Below are positions 28,328 to 37,434 of a DNA stretch of 64,000 nt, one piece after another. Each line of letters begins with the position of its first letter. Position 1 is the first letter of the stretch. The notes below the pieces were generated by a model that saw only the letters and a program-made list of their open reading frames with translations, ran no database searches and was not told where the DNA came from. Made by a program: the position numbers and the translations under genes. Source of the stretch: Kaistella chaponensis (GTDB taxonomy: Bacteria > Bacteroidota > Bacteroidia > Flavobacteriales > Weeksellaceae); NCBI RefSeq assembly GCF_900156725.1, contig NZ_FTOI01000009.1:80819-144818 (forward strand), given 5' to 3'.

Positions 28328-31081
28328 TTATTTTTTGATAAATTTGCTGCTTATTTTTTGACCCGTTTTATCGGTAAGTTCAATAACATAGTTTCCTACA
28401 GGAAGCTTTTGAACATTCACTTTTTTATCGGCAGAAGTTCCGCTGTTCACGATTTGTCCGGCCGCGTTTAAAATTTTGTAAGAAAATTCTCCGCTAACTT
28501 TCGTTTGAATATTAATAATATCATTTACAGGGTTTGGATAAATTGCTGTTGAAGTATTATTGATATTTGAAGTTGCTAAAAGTTTATTGTTAACATTTAA
28601 CGTATAATCTTCAATTTGACCATAAGGAATGGTGCCACAAGCTGTAGTTGGAGTTGTACTAAATCTCATGATAACTCTCATACGAACTGGTCCGGTGTAG
28701 GTATATGTTGATGGAACTGTAATACTTCCTACTGCAGGATTGTCTTTGGATGCAGCTTTTGTAAAGGCAGTTTCGCCCGCATCTAAGAAATCACCATCAT
28801 TATTCCAGTCGACATAAACCACATATGCTTCATTGTAAATAGTTGCGGGCCACTCTGGAGTAATGGTAATTGGATAAATGGACTCTTTGTAGACGACTGT
28901 AGAAAGATAGGAGAAATCTTCATAACCTGCGGTACTTGTACTTGGATTATTAATGGTTCCAAATTGTACCCGCTGTATTCTTTCATCATTGGTATTTGAT
29001 GAAGTAGAGGTGCAATATGTTGGGACATTCGAGGTTGTAATATTTACCGTGTTACTTTCAGAAGATACATTCTCATAAGGATCAACTGCTTTTACATAGA
29101 AATTGTATGCAGTAGAAGTAGTAAGACCTGCCATAATGGTGGTATTTATATTTCCTGCTACAGTAGCAGATTCTACACCGTTTTTAAAAATAAGGTAACG
29201 ATCGATTCCGTTGGTATCTGTAGAAGCATTCCATGTTAATTTGGTTTGGGAACCTGTAGTATTTGTCGCTGTTAAAGTTGAAGGAGCGGTTGGTGCAGTT
29301 GTGTCGGGAATAGCTAAGTATTTCGCACCAATTCCCACCGCGTAGAAGGCATCTTGTGTAGCAATTGCTTCTGGAGAGTCAGCTCCGTACAGATCTTTTG
29401 CCGCTTGAATACCAAAATCTCTTGCATTTTTGTAGTTGGAAGAGGGTGTAAGATAAGTAGTCTCTAAGCGGTAAGCAATTTTTTCTGCTTTGGCAATGGT
29501 AATACCAGTTACACTGTAATTGCTTCCAATATCGTTGGTTCCAGTTTTTCCGACAGAAAGAATATAGAACCAATGGTTTAGAACTCCACTGTTGTAATGC
29601 ACTCCACAATTATCATTTGTTGAAGAACTTGGAGTTACACAACCTTCTGCAACGGTTGCAGGTTTCCAGTTGATACCGCGGTAAGTATCTGGTTGTGGAT
29701 TGAGCCCAGATTTCGGATTACTCATCGAGCGAAGATAGAATGGAGCAATTTTAGTAATGTCTTCACCAATCAACCAAATTTGTTTGGTAGGCGAATATTT
29801 AAATTCTGCTGTTGCGGCCCAAATGTCGGAGAAACCTTCATTCATAGCGCCGGATTCTCTGTTATAAATCAAAGCAGCTGAACTGGAACAGACACCGTGA
29901 CCCAGTTCATGAGCAGTCACATCATATGCTGTTAAAGGTTTGAACGTTGATGCACCGTCTCCATAAATCATTTCAGAACCCGTCCAACCTGCGTTTTCAT
30001 AGGCGTTGCCGTAATGAACGTAACTTTTGAGCAAAGTACCAAGACCGTCGTAACTATTTCTTCCAAAAGTAGTGAAGAAATAATCATACGTATTTTCTAC
30101 ACCCAAATGTGCATCTAACGCAGCATTATCAAATAAAGCATTGTCAAATTCTGCAGCGGTCCAGTTATTATCATTATCTTCAAAATCAACACCAGTCGAA
30201 AGTGTACTGCTTTTTTTCAAATTATAAGTTCGAATTCCGCCGCCTCGTGTCGTATCGTTTAATGTATATTTACCGGAACCTAACAAAGTAGTTTGTATCG
30301 ATTGAGAGCCACTGTATCTTGTATCGGCTGTTCCTAGAACTAAAGTTGAGAAATTTTTACTAGTTTCTGCAAATGGTGCGATTGATATTGGTAACTTTTC
30401 TTCATTGCTTTGTTTCTTTTGTGCATGTTTCATAATAGCATCCACAGCAATAATTCTTCCTTCTGTTGCATCTACGAAAACATAATCTCTACTCAATGGT
30501 TGAGCGGCATATATATCAAACTTATAGGCTAAAACTAAACTGTATTTATCAACACCCTGCGAAATCGGCATATAAACCAATTCACCTGTGGGTTTTTTGT
30601 ACGTGTTTTCTGCCATGTATGCATCATCTTCCCACATGTATTTGTCGGCTCCCACACTTTTAACTGCTTGTTGAAAAGCAGCGTTAGGAGAAAGTACAGG
30701 TGTTGTAATGGTTTTGTCATCCTGAAAAATTTCCCCATTCATGCTGACGAGTTTTCCATTTTGATAATGCAAAAAGTAAATTCCACCCTCTACCTTAATA
30801 TTATTCTGATAAAGTTGGTATTTAGCATCCGTAAATTTACCAGTGAAATCTTTCTCAGATTTTATAAGTCGCAATTCTTCTGTAGGACGTAATTTCAAAA
30901 TATCTTGAAAAATCATTTTTACAGAGCTTTCATTCAGGTTAGAATGATCATCAAAAACGGCAAGACTTATTCCGCCATTGGGATTGGTTATTCTTTGCTT
31001 AACAAGATCTTGTGCAGAAATTGAATCGGTAATGCTAAGAACGAGCCCGAGAATACCGAGCGTGAGTAATTTTTTTTTCAT
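28328..31081 (-). CDS. Secreted M4 (thermolysin-like) metallopeptidase with FnIII, GEVED and T9SS domains
   Basis: 917 residues. Order: signal peptide; FTP/PepSY-type propeptide; M4 catalytic domain with zinc motif HELGH (residues 391-395) and downstream NEGFSDIWAA carrying the third ligand Glu; a fibronectin type III domain (about 600-680, DTTAPTAPSTLTATNTTG); a GEVED domain (VYVDWNNDGDFLDAGE ... GQIEDYTLNV); and a type A sorting domain ending SSKFIKK. An exported protease, probably activated by propeptide removal. Long 690-bp gap upstream. Confidence 0.95.
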   Translation of the reverse strand: MKKKLLTLGILGLVLSITDSISAQDLVKQRITNPNGGISLAVFDDHSNLNESSVKMIFQDILKLRPTEELRLIKSEKDFTGKFTDAKYQLYQNNIKVEGGIYFLHYQNGKLVSMNGEIFQDDKTITTPVLSPNAAFQQAVKSVGADKYMWEDDAYMAENTYKKPTGELVYMPISQGVDKYSLVLAYKFDIYAAQPLSRDYVFVDATEGRIIAVDAIMKHAQKKQSNEEKLPISIAPFAETSKNFSTLVLGTADTRYSGSQSIQTTLLGSGKYTLNDTTRGGGIRTYNLKKSSTLSTGVDFEDNDNNWTAAEFDNALFDNAALDAHLGVENTYDYFFTTFGRNSYDGLGTLLKSYVHYGNAYENAGWTGSEMIYGDGASTFKPLTAYDVTAHELGHGVCSSSAALIYNRESGAMNEGFSDIWAATAEFKYSPTKQIWLIGEDITKIAPFYLRSMSNPKSGLNPQPDTYRGINWKPATVAEGCVTPSSSTNDNCGVHYNSGVLNHWFYILSVGKTGTNDIGSNYSVTGITIAKAEKIAYRLETTYLTPSSNYKNARDFGIQAAKDLYGADSPEAIATQDAFYAVGIGAKYLAIPDTTAPTAPSTLTATNTTGSQTKLTWNASTDTNGIDRYLIFKNGVESATVAGNINTTIMAGLTTSTAYNFYVKAVDPYENVSSESNTVNITTSNVPTYCTSTSSNTNDERIQRVQFGTINNPSTSTAGYEDFSYLSTVVYKESIYPITITPEWPATIYNEAYVVYVDWNNDGDFLDAGETAFTKAASKDNPAVGSITVPSTYTYTGPVRMRVIMRFSTTPTTACGTIPYGQIEDYTLNVNNKLLATSNINNTSTAIYPNPVNDIINIQTKVSGEFSYKILNAAGQIVNSGTSADKKVNVQKLPVGNYVIELTDKTGQKISSKFIKK

Positions 31082-31315
31082 AATTATTGGTTTTACTTTC
31101 TGTAAAATTAATAAATATTTTGATTTTAAATTGTGAAATCGGGATAAAAATTTGAAAAACTTAGTTTTTAATAAAATTAGAGAAATTGAATTGTAGATTA
31201 ATGGAATCGTCTTATTTTATCAGCAAACAAAATAAAGTGCATACTTTAGATGTTGAAAGCAAACAAGATATTGATGAAAAATATAGAAAATGGAGATTTG
31301 GTAAATGATGAATTG

Positions 31316-31548
31316 CTATTCGATTATCATTAAGATATTTTTTGCGAGGGGTGCTCCATTCAAATTTGGCGTATAAACGGGAATTTCATTTTCAGCAATC
31401 AAATGATCTTCTGCTTGAGATTCATCGCGCAACTTTGTGTTTTTTGAAAAACCAGGAAATTGTTTTAAAAAAACCGTTTTTTTAGGTGATTCGCTGCGAA
31501 GATTGCTTCCTCGATGGTCGTTACAATTGCATTAATATTGTTTGTCAT
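31316..31548 (-). pseudogene. Frameshifted small hypothetical gene
   Basis: From ATG at 31548 the frame reads MTNNINAIVTTIEEAIFAAN and ends early at TTTTTTTAA. Adding one base in the AAAAAAA/CGG/TTTTTTT tract restores a 77-residue frame continuing VFLKQFPGFSKNTKLRDESQ and ending at TAG 31316. Length 233 is one base short of a multiple of three. Real frameshift, slippage site or sequencing error cannot be told apart here. Family not recognised. Confidence 0.6.
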
Positions 31549-31651
31549 CTTATAAATTTTTAAATTTAATGGGATATCGCGCTTCAGTAATTGGTTGCAA
31601 ATCTTATGGCACCTGAAAATTATTTTTGGACTTTAGTAAAGCTTTAAAAAT

Positions 31652-31684
31652 AAAAAAAGCGAAAAAATTAATTTTCGCTTTTTT
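31652..31684. terminator. Bidirectional terminator
   Basis: A-run, GCGAAAA / TTTTCGC stem and T-run. It ends the DUF4230 gene transcript on the minus strand. Confidence 0.75.
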
Positions 31685-31771
31685 GAATGTGTTGTCCGTT
31701 TTCAAAACAAAATTTCAGACTAAATATTTAATTACACAATATTATTTCTTTTGCAAGACAATCCTGTATTA

Positions 31772-32383
31772 CTAAAGTTTGGAAACATCGATTTGGCCGG
31801 TTTGGTCTTCGATTTTATAATTCAACGCTTTGGCTAAAACAAAAATATTTTCAAGATTTTCTAATAATTGTTTTCGACCATCGTCACGCAATCGAGTCTG
31901 ATTGACACTTTTGTACGCATTTTCTTTTGCCGATTTCGTGATTTTCTGAAAATCTTTTTCATCAAAACGGTTGAAAAATGAATCATCAAGTGATTGAATC
32001 TCTACACTGGGTGTAATTCTTATATCGGCATTTGGTAATTTTTTGATGATGAGTTTTTTATTGATCGAATCAACTTCAATTTTCATCTTGGTCAGATCAT
32101 AAGAAACCTGTGCATTGGTCTTTGTAAAGGTGATTAATTCTTTTTCAAATTTTGGCAACATTCCTCCTAAAAGCTCAGAAGAAATATTAGTTTTCTGCAT
32201 GCTTGAGAAGTCCTGTTCCATAACCACCAATTTATTCATTTTCGTAATCTGATTGGAGATGATATAGTAGTCGTTCTGAACTTTATCTTCCGATTTTTTT
32301 GTAATTGCATTCCAAATGAAAAAGAGGAGGAACATTGCAGCAGCTCCTAAAACGAATGCTATTCCGGTCTTATTATTTTTCAA
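31772..32383 (-). CDS. DUF4230-type membrane-anchored protein
   Basis: 203 residues. N-terminal membrane anchor (GIAFVLGAAAMFLLFFIWNA, residues ~7-26), then a soluble domain with the pattern of DUF4230 (VSYDLTKMKIEVDSINKKL, IRITPSVEIQSLDDSFFNRF). Function unknown. It starts one base after the stop of the thioredoxin-like gene, implying translational coupling. Confidence 0.75.
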   Translation of the reverse strand: MKNNKTGIAFVLGAAAMFLLFFIWNAITKKSEDKVQNDYYIISNQITKMNKLVVMEQDFSSMQKTNISSELLGGMLPKFEKELITFTKTNAQVSYDLTKMKIEVDSINKKLIIKKLPNADIRITPSVEIQSLDDSFFNRFDEKDFQKITKSAKENAYKSVNQTRLRDDGRKQLLENLENIFVLAKALNYKIEDQTGQIDVSKL

Positions 32384-32384
32384 T

Positions 32385-32945
32385 TTATTTGAGGAGATCT
32401 TTAAATGATGAATCGTCTTTTTTTAGAATTTCTACCAAGTCTTTTTCCAAGTAACCTGATTGAGGACTTTCTATAATTCTACCAATTTCTTTGCCATATT
32501 TTTGCACGATAATGGTAGGAACTTTCTGAATATTGAAAGGACCTTCTTCGCCGCTCGGTGCTTCTTTTTTTCTATTTACGGCAATCATGGTTACTCTATT
32601 TTCAGGATAATTAGCAGCTTCCAAAATTTTAAACAAGCGTGGAACTTCGCGGTGACTGTCTTCACACCAAGTTCCCATCACCAAGGTAATGTTGTAGGTA
32701 TTTATTTTTGCTTTTTTCAGATGTTTAATTGCATTTTGATCGATGGCGTATTCATCGTGTTCTTTGATGTACCATTCGCTGTAAGGTTCTTTCAGCAACT
32801 GTTTTTTGGTTTGTTGTCCTAAAAGCATTTTTCCGTCTTTTGTTGTTTGAACTTCTCTGTTAACAACCATTTTTTGGGAATTACAAGATTGCAGTGTAAA
32901 AAAAAGTACGGTTGCAGTCGCTATAATCAGGGATATTTTTTTCAT
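32385..32945 (-). CDS. Thioredoxin-fold lipoprotein with CxxS motif
   Basis: 186 residues. Lipoprotein signal KKISLIIATATVLFFTLQSC, then a thioredoxin-like domain with VMGTWCEDSHREVPRLFKIL. The active-site motif is Cys-Glu-Asp-Ser rather than CxxC, so the resolving Cys is missing; a monothiol or non-redox role is inferred. cis-Pro region KVPTIIV is present. Coupled to the DUF4230 gene downstream. Confidence 0.82.
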   Translation of the reverse strand: MKKISLIIATATVLFFTLQSCNSQKMVVNREVQTTKDGKMLLGQQTKKQLLKEPYSEWYIKEHDEYAIDQNAIKHLKKAKINTYNITLVMGTWCEDSHREVPRLFKILEAANYPENRVTMIAVNRKKEAPSGEEGPFNIQKVPTIIVQKYGKEIGRIIESPQSGYLEKDLVEILKKDDSSFKDLLK

Positions 32946-32974
32946 TTGTAAAGCATTAAATTAAGTGAATAGAC

Positions 32975-33442
32975 TTACTTGTCTAAAATAGTTTTTAAAT
33001 CAGCTGGAGAATAGTATTTGTTTTTTAAAACTTTGTGATCGGATTTCCGGTGAACATTAATCTTGTCACCTGATTTTTCTGAAAATGCTTCCTCACCTTT
33101 CTCTTTATAAAATGCGATGGTTTCATCAGCTTCTTGTTGATTGCTGCAAGCTTTAGACATGTTTGATCGTTGAACTTCATTAAAAAGGGCCGGAAATTTT
33201 TCGCCCAAACCAAATTCTAAAACCGCACCACTCAAAACATACTGCAAATCGCACAATGCATCTGCAATTTCTACCAGATCATTGTCAGCAATTGCTTGCT
33301 GCAGCTCATTCAATTCTTCTTGTAGGAGAGAAACTCTGAGTTCGCATCTTTCTTGGGAAGGAATTTGAGGCTTTTCTAAAATTGGGGCATTAAATGTTTT
33401 GTGAAATTCTGCAACCTGATTCAGCGCATCTATTTTTTCCAT
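32975..33442 (-). CDS. MazG-like / PRA-PH superfamily nucleotide pyrophosphohydrolase
   Basis: 155 residues. All-alpha NTP pyrophosphatase motifs LLQEELNELQQAI and EIADALCDLQYVL give the EExxE ... ExxD metal-binding set. The substrate is not known; house-cleaning of nucleotides is typical. A minus-strand -7 element TATCTTTG (33459-33466) lies 17 bp before the start. Confidence 0.8.
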   Translation of the reverse strand: MEKIDALNQVAEFHKTFNAPILEKPQIPSQERCELRVSLLQEELNELQQAIADNDLVEIADALCDLQYVLSGAVLEFGLGEKFPALFNEVQRSNMSKACSNQQEADETIAFYKEKGEEAFSEKSGDKINVHRKSDHKVLKNKYYSPADLKTILDK

Positions 33443-33458
33443 TAAAGTTTAATTTGAA

Positions 33459-33466
33459 CAAAGATA
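33459..33466 (-). promoter_or_regulatory. -7 element before the MazG-like gene
   Basis: Plus CAAAGATA = minus TATCTTTG, matching TAnnTTTG. Confidence 0.55.
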
Positions 33467-33630
33467 AACATTCAGTTTAATAAATATAAATGCGGTCCCA
33501 ATTTTTTAAGTCAACTTAATAAACCAAGCTTTAATTAAGCGATAGTGATTTCAGGATCATTTAATTTTTTAGCTCCTCGTAATTTCATAAAGTTGATTTG
33601 GGAGAAAACCAGCTCGATTTTAAAGTTATT

Positions 33631-34071
33631 TTATTCGCAAAGATTCATGACAAAAACTCTTCCATCCTTGTTGAACATTTTTCCGCTAAAGCATCCATCG
33701 TATTTTTTTAAAACACAGTTGGCTGTTAATATACCTTTAGTGTACTCATTCAGATGCAAATCACCATTGATCACCGTTCCAGAAAGTTCGTACCGTTGAT
33801 CCTGTTTTTTGTCGTAGAAATAGGTTCCTTTCACCGTTGTGGAATTATTAATAAAGGTTAAATTAAAGGTAGCTTCTAATTTACCAACATTACCATGATA
33901 TGTTTTTTCTGTATTTTCTGAAAGATGTACCGGATTGTTAGGAGCAGGTAATGTGTTTTGCGAGGGAGATTTCAATGCGTAAATTAATCCGCCTAATGCA
34001 GTTAACAAGGTCGCAACTGCAGTAATAATGACCGCAATCGACGTTTTTTCGGTTTTGTTTTCAGTTGCCAT
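33631..34071 (-). CDS. Membrane-anchored hypothetical protein
   Basis: 146 residues. One membrane segment (IAVIITAVATLLTALGGLIY, residues ~12-31), a Pro/Asn linker, then a beta-rich domain (NVGKLEATFNLTFINNSTTV, GTVINGDLHLNEYT) with two Cys near the end (NCVLKKYDGC) and one at the C-terminus. I do not recognise the family. Probably periplasmic. Confidence 0.7.
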   Translation of the reverse strand: MATENKTEKTSIAVIITAVATLLTALGGLIYALKSPSQNTLPAPNNPVHLSENTEKTYHGNVGKLEATFNLTFINNSTTVKGTYFYDKKQDQRYELSGTVINGDLHLNEYTKGILTANCVLKKYDGCFSGKMFNKDGRVFVMNLCE

Positions 34072-34116
34072 TGGTGTAGTTTTTATTACAATAAAATTAA
34101 TAAAAATAATTACACG

Positions 34117-34144
34117 AAAAAAAGCACCTCAAAAGAGATGCTTT
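34117..34144 (-). terminator. Terminator after the acyl-CoA dehydrogenase gene
   Basis: Minus-strand stem AAAGCATCTC / GAGGTGCTTT (one wobble) followed by a T-run. Confidence 0.75.
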
Positions 34145-34167
34145 ATTATAGTAAAAATTAGGAGAGC

Positions 34168-35307
34168 CTATTTTGAAATTTCTCTTCCAATCACTAATCT
34201 CTGAATTTCAGAAGTTCCTTCGCCAATGGTACATAATTTCGAATCTCTATAAAATTTCTCCACAGGGAAATCTTTCGTATATCCATATCCACCAAATACC
34301 TGAACTGCGTTATTTGCAATACGTACACAAGCTTCAGAAGCGTATAGTTTTGCCATTGCACCTTCTTTGGTCATCGGTTGTTTGGCGTTTTTCAAATTAG
34401 AAGCACGCTGAATCAAAAGTTCAGCTGCATCAATCTCTGTTGCCATATCTGCAAGCATAAAGTTAATGGCTTGAAATTGATTGATTGCTTTACCAAACTG
34501 GTGTCTTTCTAATGAATATTTTAAAGCTGCTTTGTATGCTCCTCTTGCTGTTCCTAAACTTAAGGCTGCAATAGAAATTCTACCACCATCTAAAATTTTC
34601 ATGGCTTGCTTAAAGCCTGAACCAACTTCTCCTAAACGGTTTGCATCTGGAACGCGAACATTATCAAAAATTAATTCTGCAGTTTCTGAAGCCCGCATTC
34701 CTAATTTATTTTCTTTTTTTCCCGAAGAAAAACCGGCCATTCCTTTTTCTAAAACGAAAGCTGTGGAATTATTTTTTGCGCCTTTTTCTCCTGTTCTTGT
34801 CATTACCACCGCAATATCACCGGAAATTGCATGGGTGATAAAGTTTTTCGCTCCATTGATGATCCAGTCATCACCATCTTTTACTGCCGTCGTACTCATG
34901 CCGCCAGAATCTGATCCGGTGTTATGTTCTGTTAAACCCCATGCTCCGATTACTTTTCCGGACGCTAATTGTGGCAACCAACGGTGTCTCTGTTCCTCAT
35001 TTCCAAATTCGTAAATATGATTCGTACACAAGGAATTATGTGCTGCAACAGATAATCCGATGGAAGGATCAACCTGAGAAATTTCATCTAAAATCGTTAC
35101 GTACTCGTGATATCCCAAACCGGAGCCACCATACGCTTCTGGAATTACAATTCCCATAAAACCCATTTCTCCTAACTCATGGAAAAGTTCTACGGGGAAA
35201 GTTTGGCTTTCATCCCAATCCATGATATTGGGTCTGATCTTTTTTTCTGCGAAGTCTCTCGCGGTTTCTGCGATCATGTTAATGTTGTGTAAAGTATCAC
35301 TATTCAT
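34168..35307 (-). CDS. Acyl-CoA dehydrogenase
   Basis: 379 residues, FAD enzyme of beta-oxidation or branched-chain amino acid breakdown. Seen: N-terminal helical domain, the FAD/substrate motif WGLTEHNTGSDSGG, and C-terminal QVFGGYGYTKDFPVEKFYRD and TIGEGTSEIQRLVIGR. Length is normal for short/medium-chain or isovaleryl/butyryl types; chain-length preference cannot be read. A minus-strand -7 element TATCTTTG (35324-35331) is 17 bp upstream. Confidence 0.93.
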   Translation of the reverse strand: MNSDTLHNINMIAETARDFAEKKIRPNIMDWDESQTFPVELFHELGEMGFMGIVIPEAYGGSGLGYHEYVTILDEISQVDPSIGLSVAAHNSLCTNHIYEFGNEEQRHRWLPQLASGKVIGAWGLTEHNTGSDSGGMSTTAVKDGDDWIINGAKNFITHAISGDIAVVMTRTGEKGAKNNSTAFVLEKGMAGFSSGKKENKLGMRASETAELIFDNVRVPDANRLGEVGSGFKQAMKILDGGRISIAALSLGTARGAYKAALKYSLERHQFGKAINQFQAINFMLADMATEIDAAELLIQRASNLKNAKQPMTKEGAMAKLYASEACVRIANNAVQVFGGYGYTKDFPVEKFYRDSKLCTIGEGTSEIQRLVIGREISK

Positions 35308-35323
35308 ATCAAATATTTGTTTT

Positions 35324-35331
35324 CAAAGATA
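35324..35331 (-). promoter_or_regulatory. -7 element of the acyl-CoA dehydrogenase promoter
   Basis: Plus CAAAGATA = minus TATCTTTG. Confidence 0.55.
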
Positions 35332-35498
35332 ATTAAAATGCTCTAGTTTGAAAATATTTTTTTCACAAAGAAGTTATGCTCTGATTGCATCAATTTGCTA
35401 ATCATCTGTTTGAAATTGTAAAGTGAACAAAAATTTATGACGAAAAACACGTTTTGGAGTACTTAATTATTTACTTTAGCACTCCAAAATTATTTACA

Positions 35499-37370
35499 AT
35501 GAAAAGAATTTTATTTTTCTGTTTCTTAGTGCCATTTATAGGATTTTCTCAAATTCCAACGGGTTATTATGATGGTACTTCTGCGTTAACAGGCTACTCT
35601 CTGAAATCAAAATTGCACTATATCATTTCTAAAAATACAATCAGTTGGCATTACAGTGACTTGCAAAATTTTTATAATCAGACCGATATTGATAAATATT
35701 ATGATTATGATGCATCAAACACTACTTTTTTATTAGATATGTATTCTAATAATCCAACGGGAACTACGGCTTATCATTATACCAATGCACAGATTATAGG
35801 TTCTGCGAATGCGGAAGGATTGGGTTGGAATAGAGAACACATGATGCCGCAAAGTACTTTTAATAGTAATTATCCGATGTATTCTGATTTGTTTTTTGTA
35901 ATTCCGACCGATGCCAGAATTAATCAGTTACGAAGTAATTATCCATACGGAATGTCGGGAACCACCAATTACTGGTTATTTACAAACGGTTCTAAAATTA
36001 ATAAGAATGGTACACCAAATTCTGGTTACACAGGAAGAGTTTATGAGCCTGTCAATGAATTTAAAGGTGACATCGCCAGAAGTTTATTATACTTTGCCGT
36101 TCGATATGAAGGTAAACTCAACTCTTTTAATTTTTATAATGGAACTTCGGCTGCAAATGATACGAGTCCTTTAGACGGTACCGAAGAAAAAGCTTTTGAA
36201 GACTGGTATATCGCGATGTTGCAGCAATGGAATACTCAGGATCCTGTTTCCCAAAGAGAAATTGATAGAAATAATGCCGTTTTCAATATTCAAAAAAACA
36301 GAAATCCTTTTATTGATCATCCGGAATGGGTCAATTTGATTTGGTCCCAATCGCCGGTTACTAGTGCGCCGCAAGTTGCTTCAAATTTAGTAAGTTCGAA
36401 GACCAGCGCTTATTTTGTTAATTTAACCTGGACTCCTTCGGTAGATTCAAATGTGATTGGATACAAGATTTATCAAAACGGAATTTTTGTAGATTATAGT
36501 AAAACCAACTCTATTGTAATTGATCATCTTACGCCATCAACAACTTATAATTATACCGTAAAAGCTTACAACAATAATTATATGGAATCTGCTGATAGTA
36601 ATTTGTTATCAGTGACTACTTTAAATTCTGATATTTTCGCGTCGGATTTAATGATTACAAAATATCTGGAAGGATCAAGCGATAACAAAGCACTTGAAAT
36701 TACCAATAAAACAGGTCATCCTGTGAATTTGAATAAATACCGCCTAAATATTCAGTATTACAGTGGTACCAATTACTATTTTCCTGCACCTTTTGAACTC
36801 GATGGAACGGTCGGAAATAATGAAACCTTCGTCGTCTTAAATCCAAAGTCTAATTTTTCATGTATAACTCCTGATCAAGCACGATTTGTCACAGACGCGC
36901 CGCAAATTACTTATGACGGAAGTAATTATGTTGAACTTAAATACCTTAATACAACAGTAGAAAGCATTGGAACAACAGGAGTTAATAATTTCTCAATTTT
37001 AGGAAATGTTTCGTTGTATAGACTACCTTCCGTTCTTCAGCCAACGAAGACTTTTGATTTGTCAGAATGGAAAGCATTCCCATCTAATTACTGCCAAAAT
37101 GTAGGCGTTTTGGGTGTTTCAAACGGTAATACGCAAACAGAAAATGCATTCTCAATATATCCGAATCCTGTTGTAGGAAATACTTTAGTGGTAAATGGGT
37201 CGCAACTAGAAAGCATTCAAAATGTTTCGGTGATTGATCTTGCGGGAAAACTGATTTTGCAAGAAATTCTACCCTTTAAAAATAAAAATACAATCGATGT
37301 TCATCTGTTAAAAACTGGAGTTTATATTCTTCAGCTTGATGGTCAAACCGTGAAGTTTATTAAAAAATAA
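35499..37370 (+). CDS. Secreted endonuclease I family nuclease with FnIII, lamin-tail-like and T9SS domains
   Basis: 623 residues from ATG 35499, which begins the signal peptide KRILFFCFLVPFIGFSQ. Endonuclease I domain (about 20-285) with catalytic WNREHMMPQSTF (His114). Then a fibronectin III domain (about 300-390), a lamin-tail-like domain (DLMITKYLEGSSDNKALEI ... FVVLNPKS), and a type A sorting domain (FSIYPNPVVGNTLVV ... KFIKK). Predicted extracellular nonspecific nuclease for DNA scavenging or biofilm turnover. Terminator follows. Confidence 0.92.
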   Translation: MKRILFFCFLVPFIGFSQIPTGYYDGTSALTGYSLKSKLHYIISKNTISWHYSDLQNFYNQTDIDKYYDYDASNTTFLLDMYSNNPTGTTAYHYTNAQIIGSANAEGLGWNREHMMPQSTFNSNYPMYSDLFFVIPTDARINQLRSNYPYGMSGTTNYWLFTNGSKINKNGTPNSGYTGRVYEPVNEFKGDIARSLLYFAVRYEGKLNSFNFYNGTSAANDTSPLDGTEEKAFEDWYIAMLQQWNTQDPVSQREIDRNNAVFNIQKNRNPFIDHPEWVNLIWSQSPVTSAPQVASNLVSSKTSAYFVNLTWTPSVDSNVIGYKIYQNGIFVDYSKTNSIVIDHLTPSTTYNYTVKAYNNNYMESADSNLLSVTTLNSDIFASDLMITKYLEGSSDNKALEITNKTGHPVNLNKYRLNIQYYSGTNYYFPAPFELDGTVGNNETFVVLNPKSNFSCITPDQARFVTDAPQITYDGSNYVELKYLNTTVESIGTTGVNNFSILGNVSLYRLPSVLQPTKTFDLSEWKAFPSNYCQNVGVLGVSNGNTQTENAFSIYPNPVVGNTLVVNGSQLESIQNVSVIDLAGKLILQEILPFKNKNTIDVHLLKTGVYILQLDGQTVKFIKK

Positions 37371-37391
37371 TTCAACATTTGTAGGATTCAT

Positions 37392-37426
37392 AATCTCATC
37401 AATTCATTTTGGTGAGATTTTTTTTT
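37392..37426. terminator. Terminator between the convergent nuclease and helix-hairpin-helix genes
   Basis: AATCTCATC (37392-37400) / GGTGAGATT (37411-37419), one wobble, then a T-run. Confidence 0.8.
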
Positions 37427-37434
37427 AATGAAAC

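Larger units (their letters stand above)
31082..31771. other. 690-bp gap holding one broken gene and a terminator
   Basis: Contains the frameshifted small gene at 31316-31548, a bidirectional terminator at 31652-31684, and a 35-codon plus-strand ORF at 31201-31308 (MESSYFISKQNKVHTLDV...) that I cannot assign. The rest is AT-rich. Confidence 0.55.

Noticed and set aside
31201..31308. 35-codon ORF MESSYFISKQNKVHTLDV...
   Set aside because: Codon use is plausible but it is short, unrecognised and has no promoter box; not enough to call a gene.
34481..35014. 177-residue ORF antisense to the acyl-CoA dehydrogenase gene
   Set aside because: The opposite strand has an unmistakable enzyme; this frame is a shadow.
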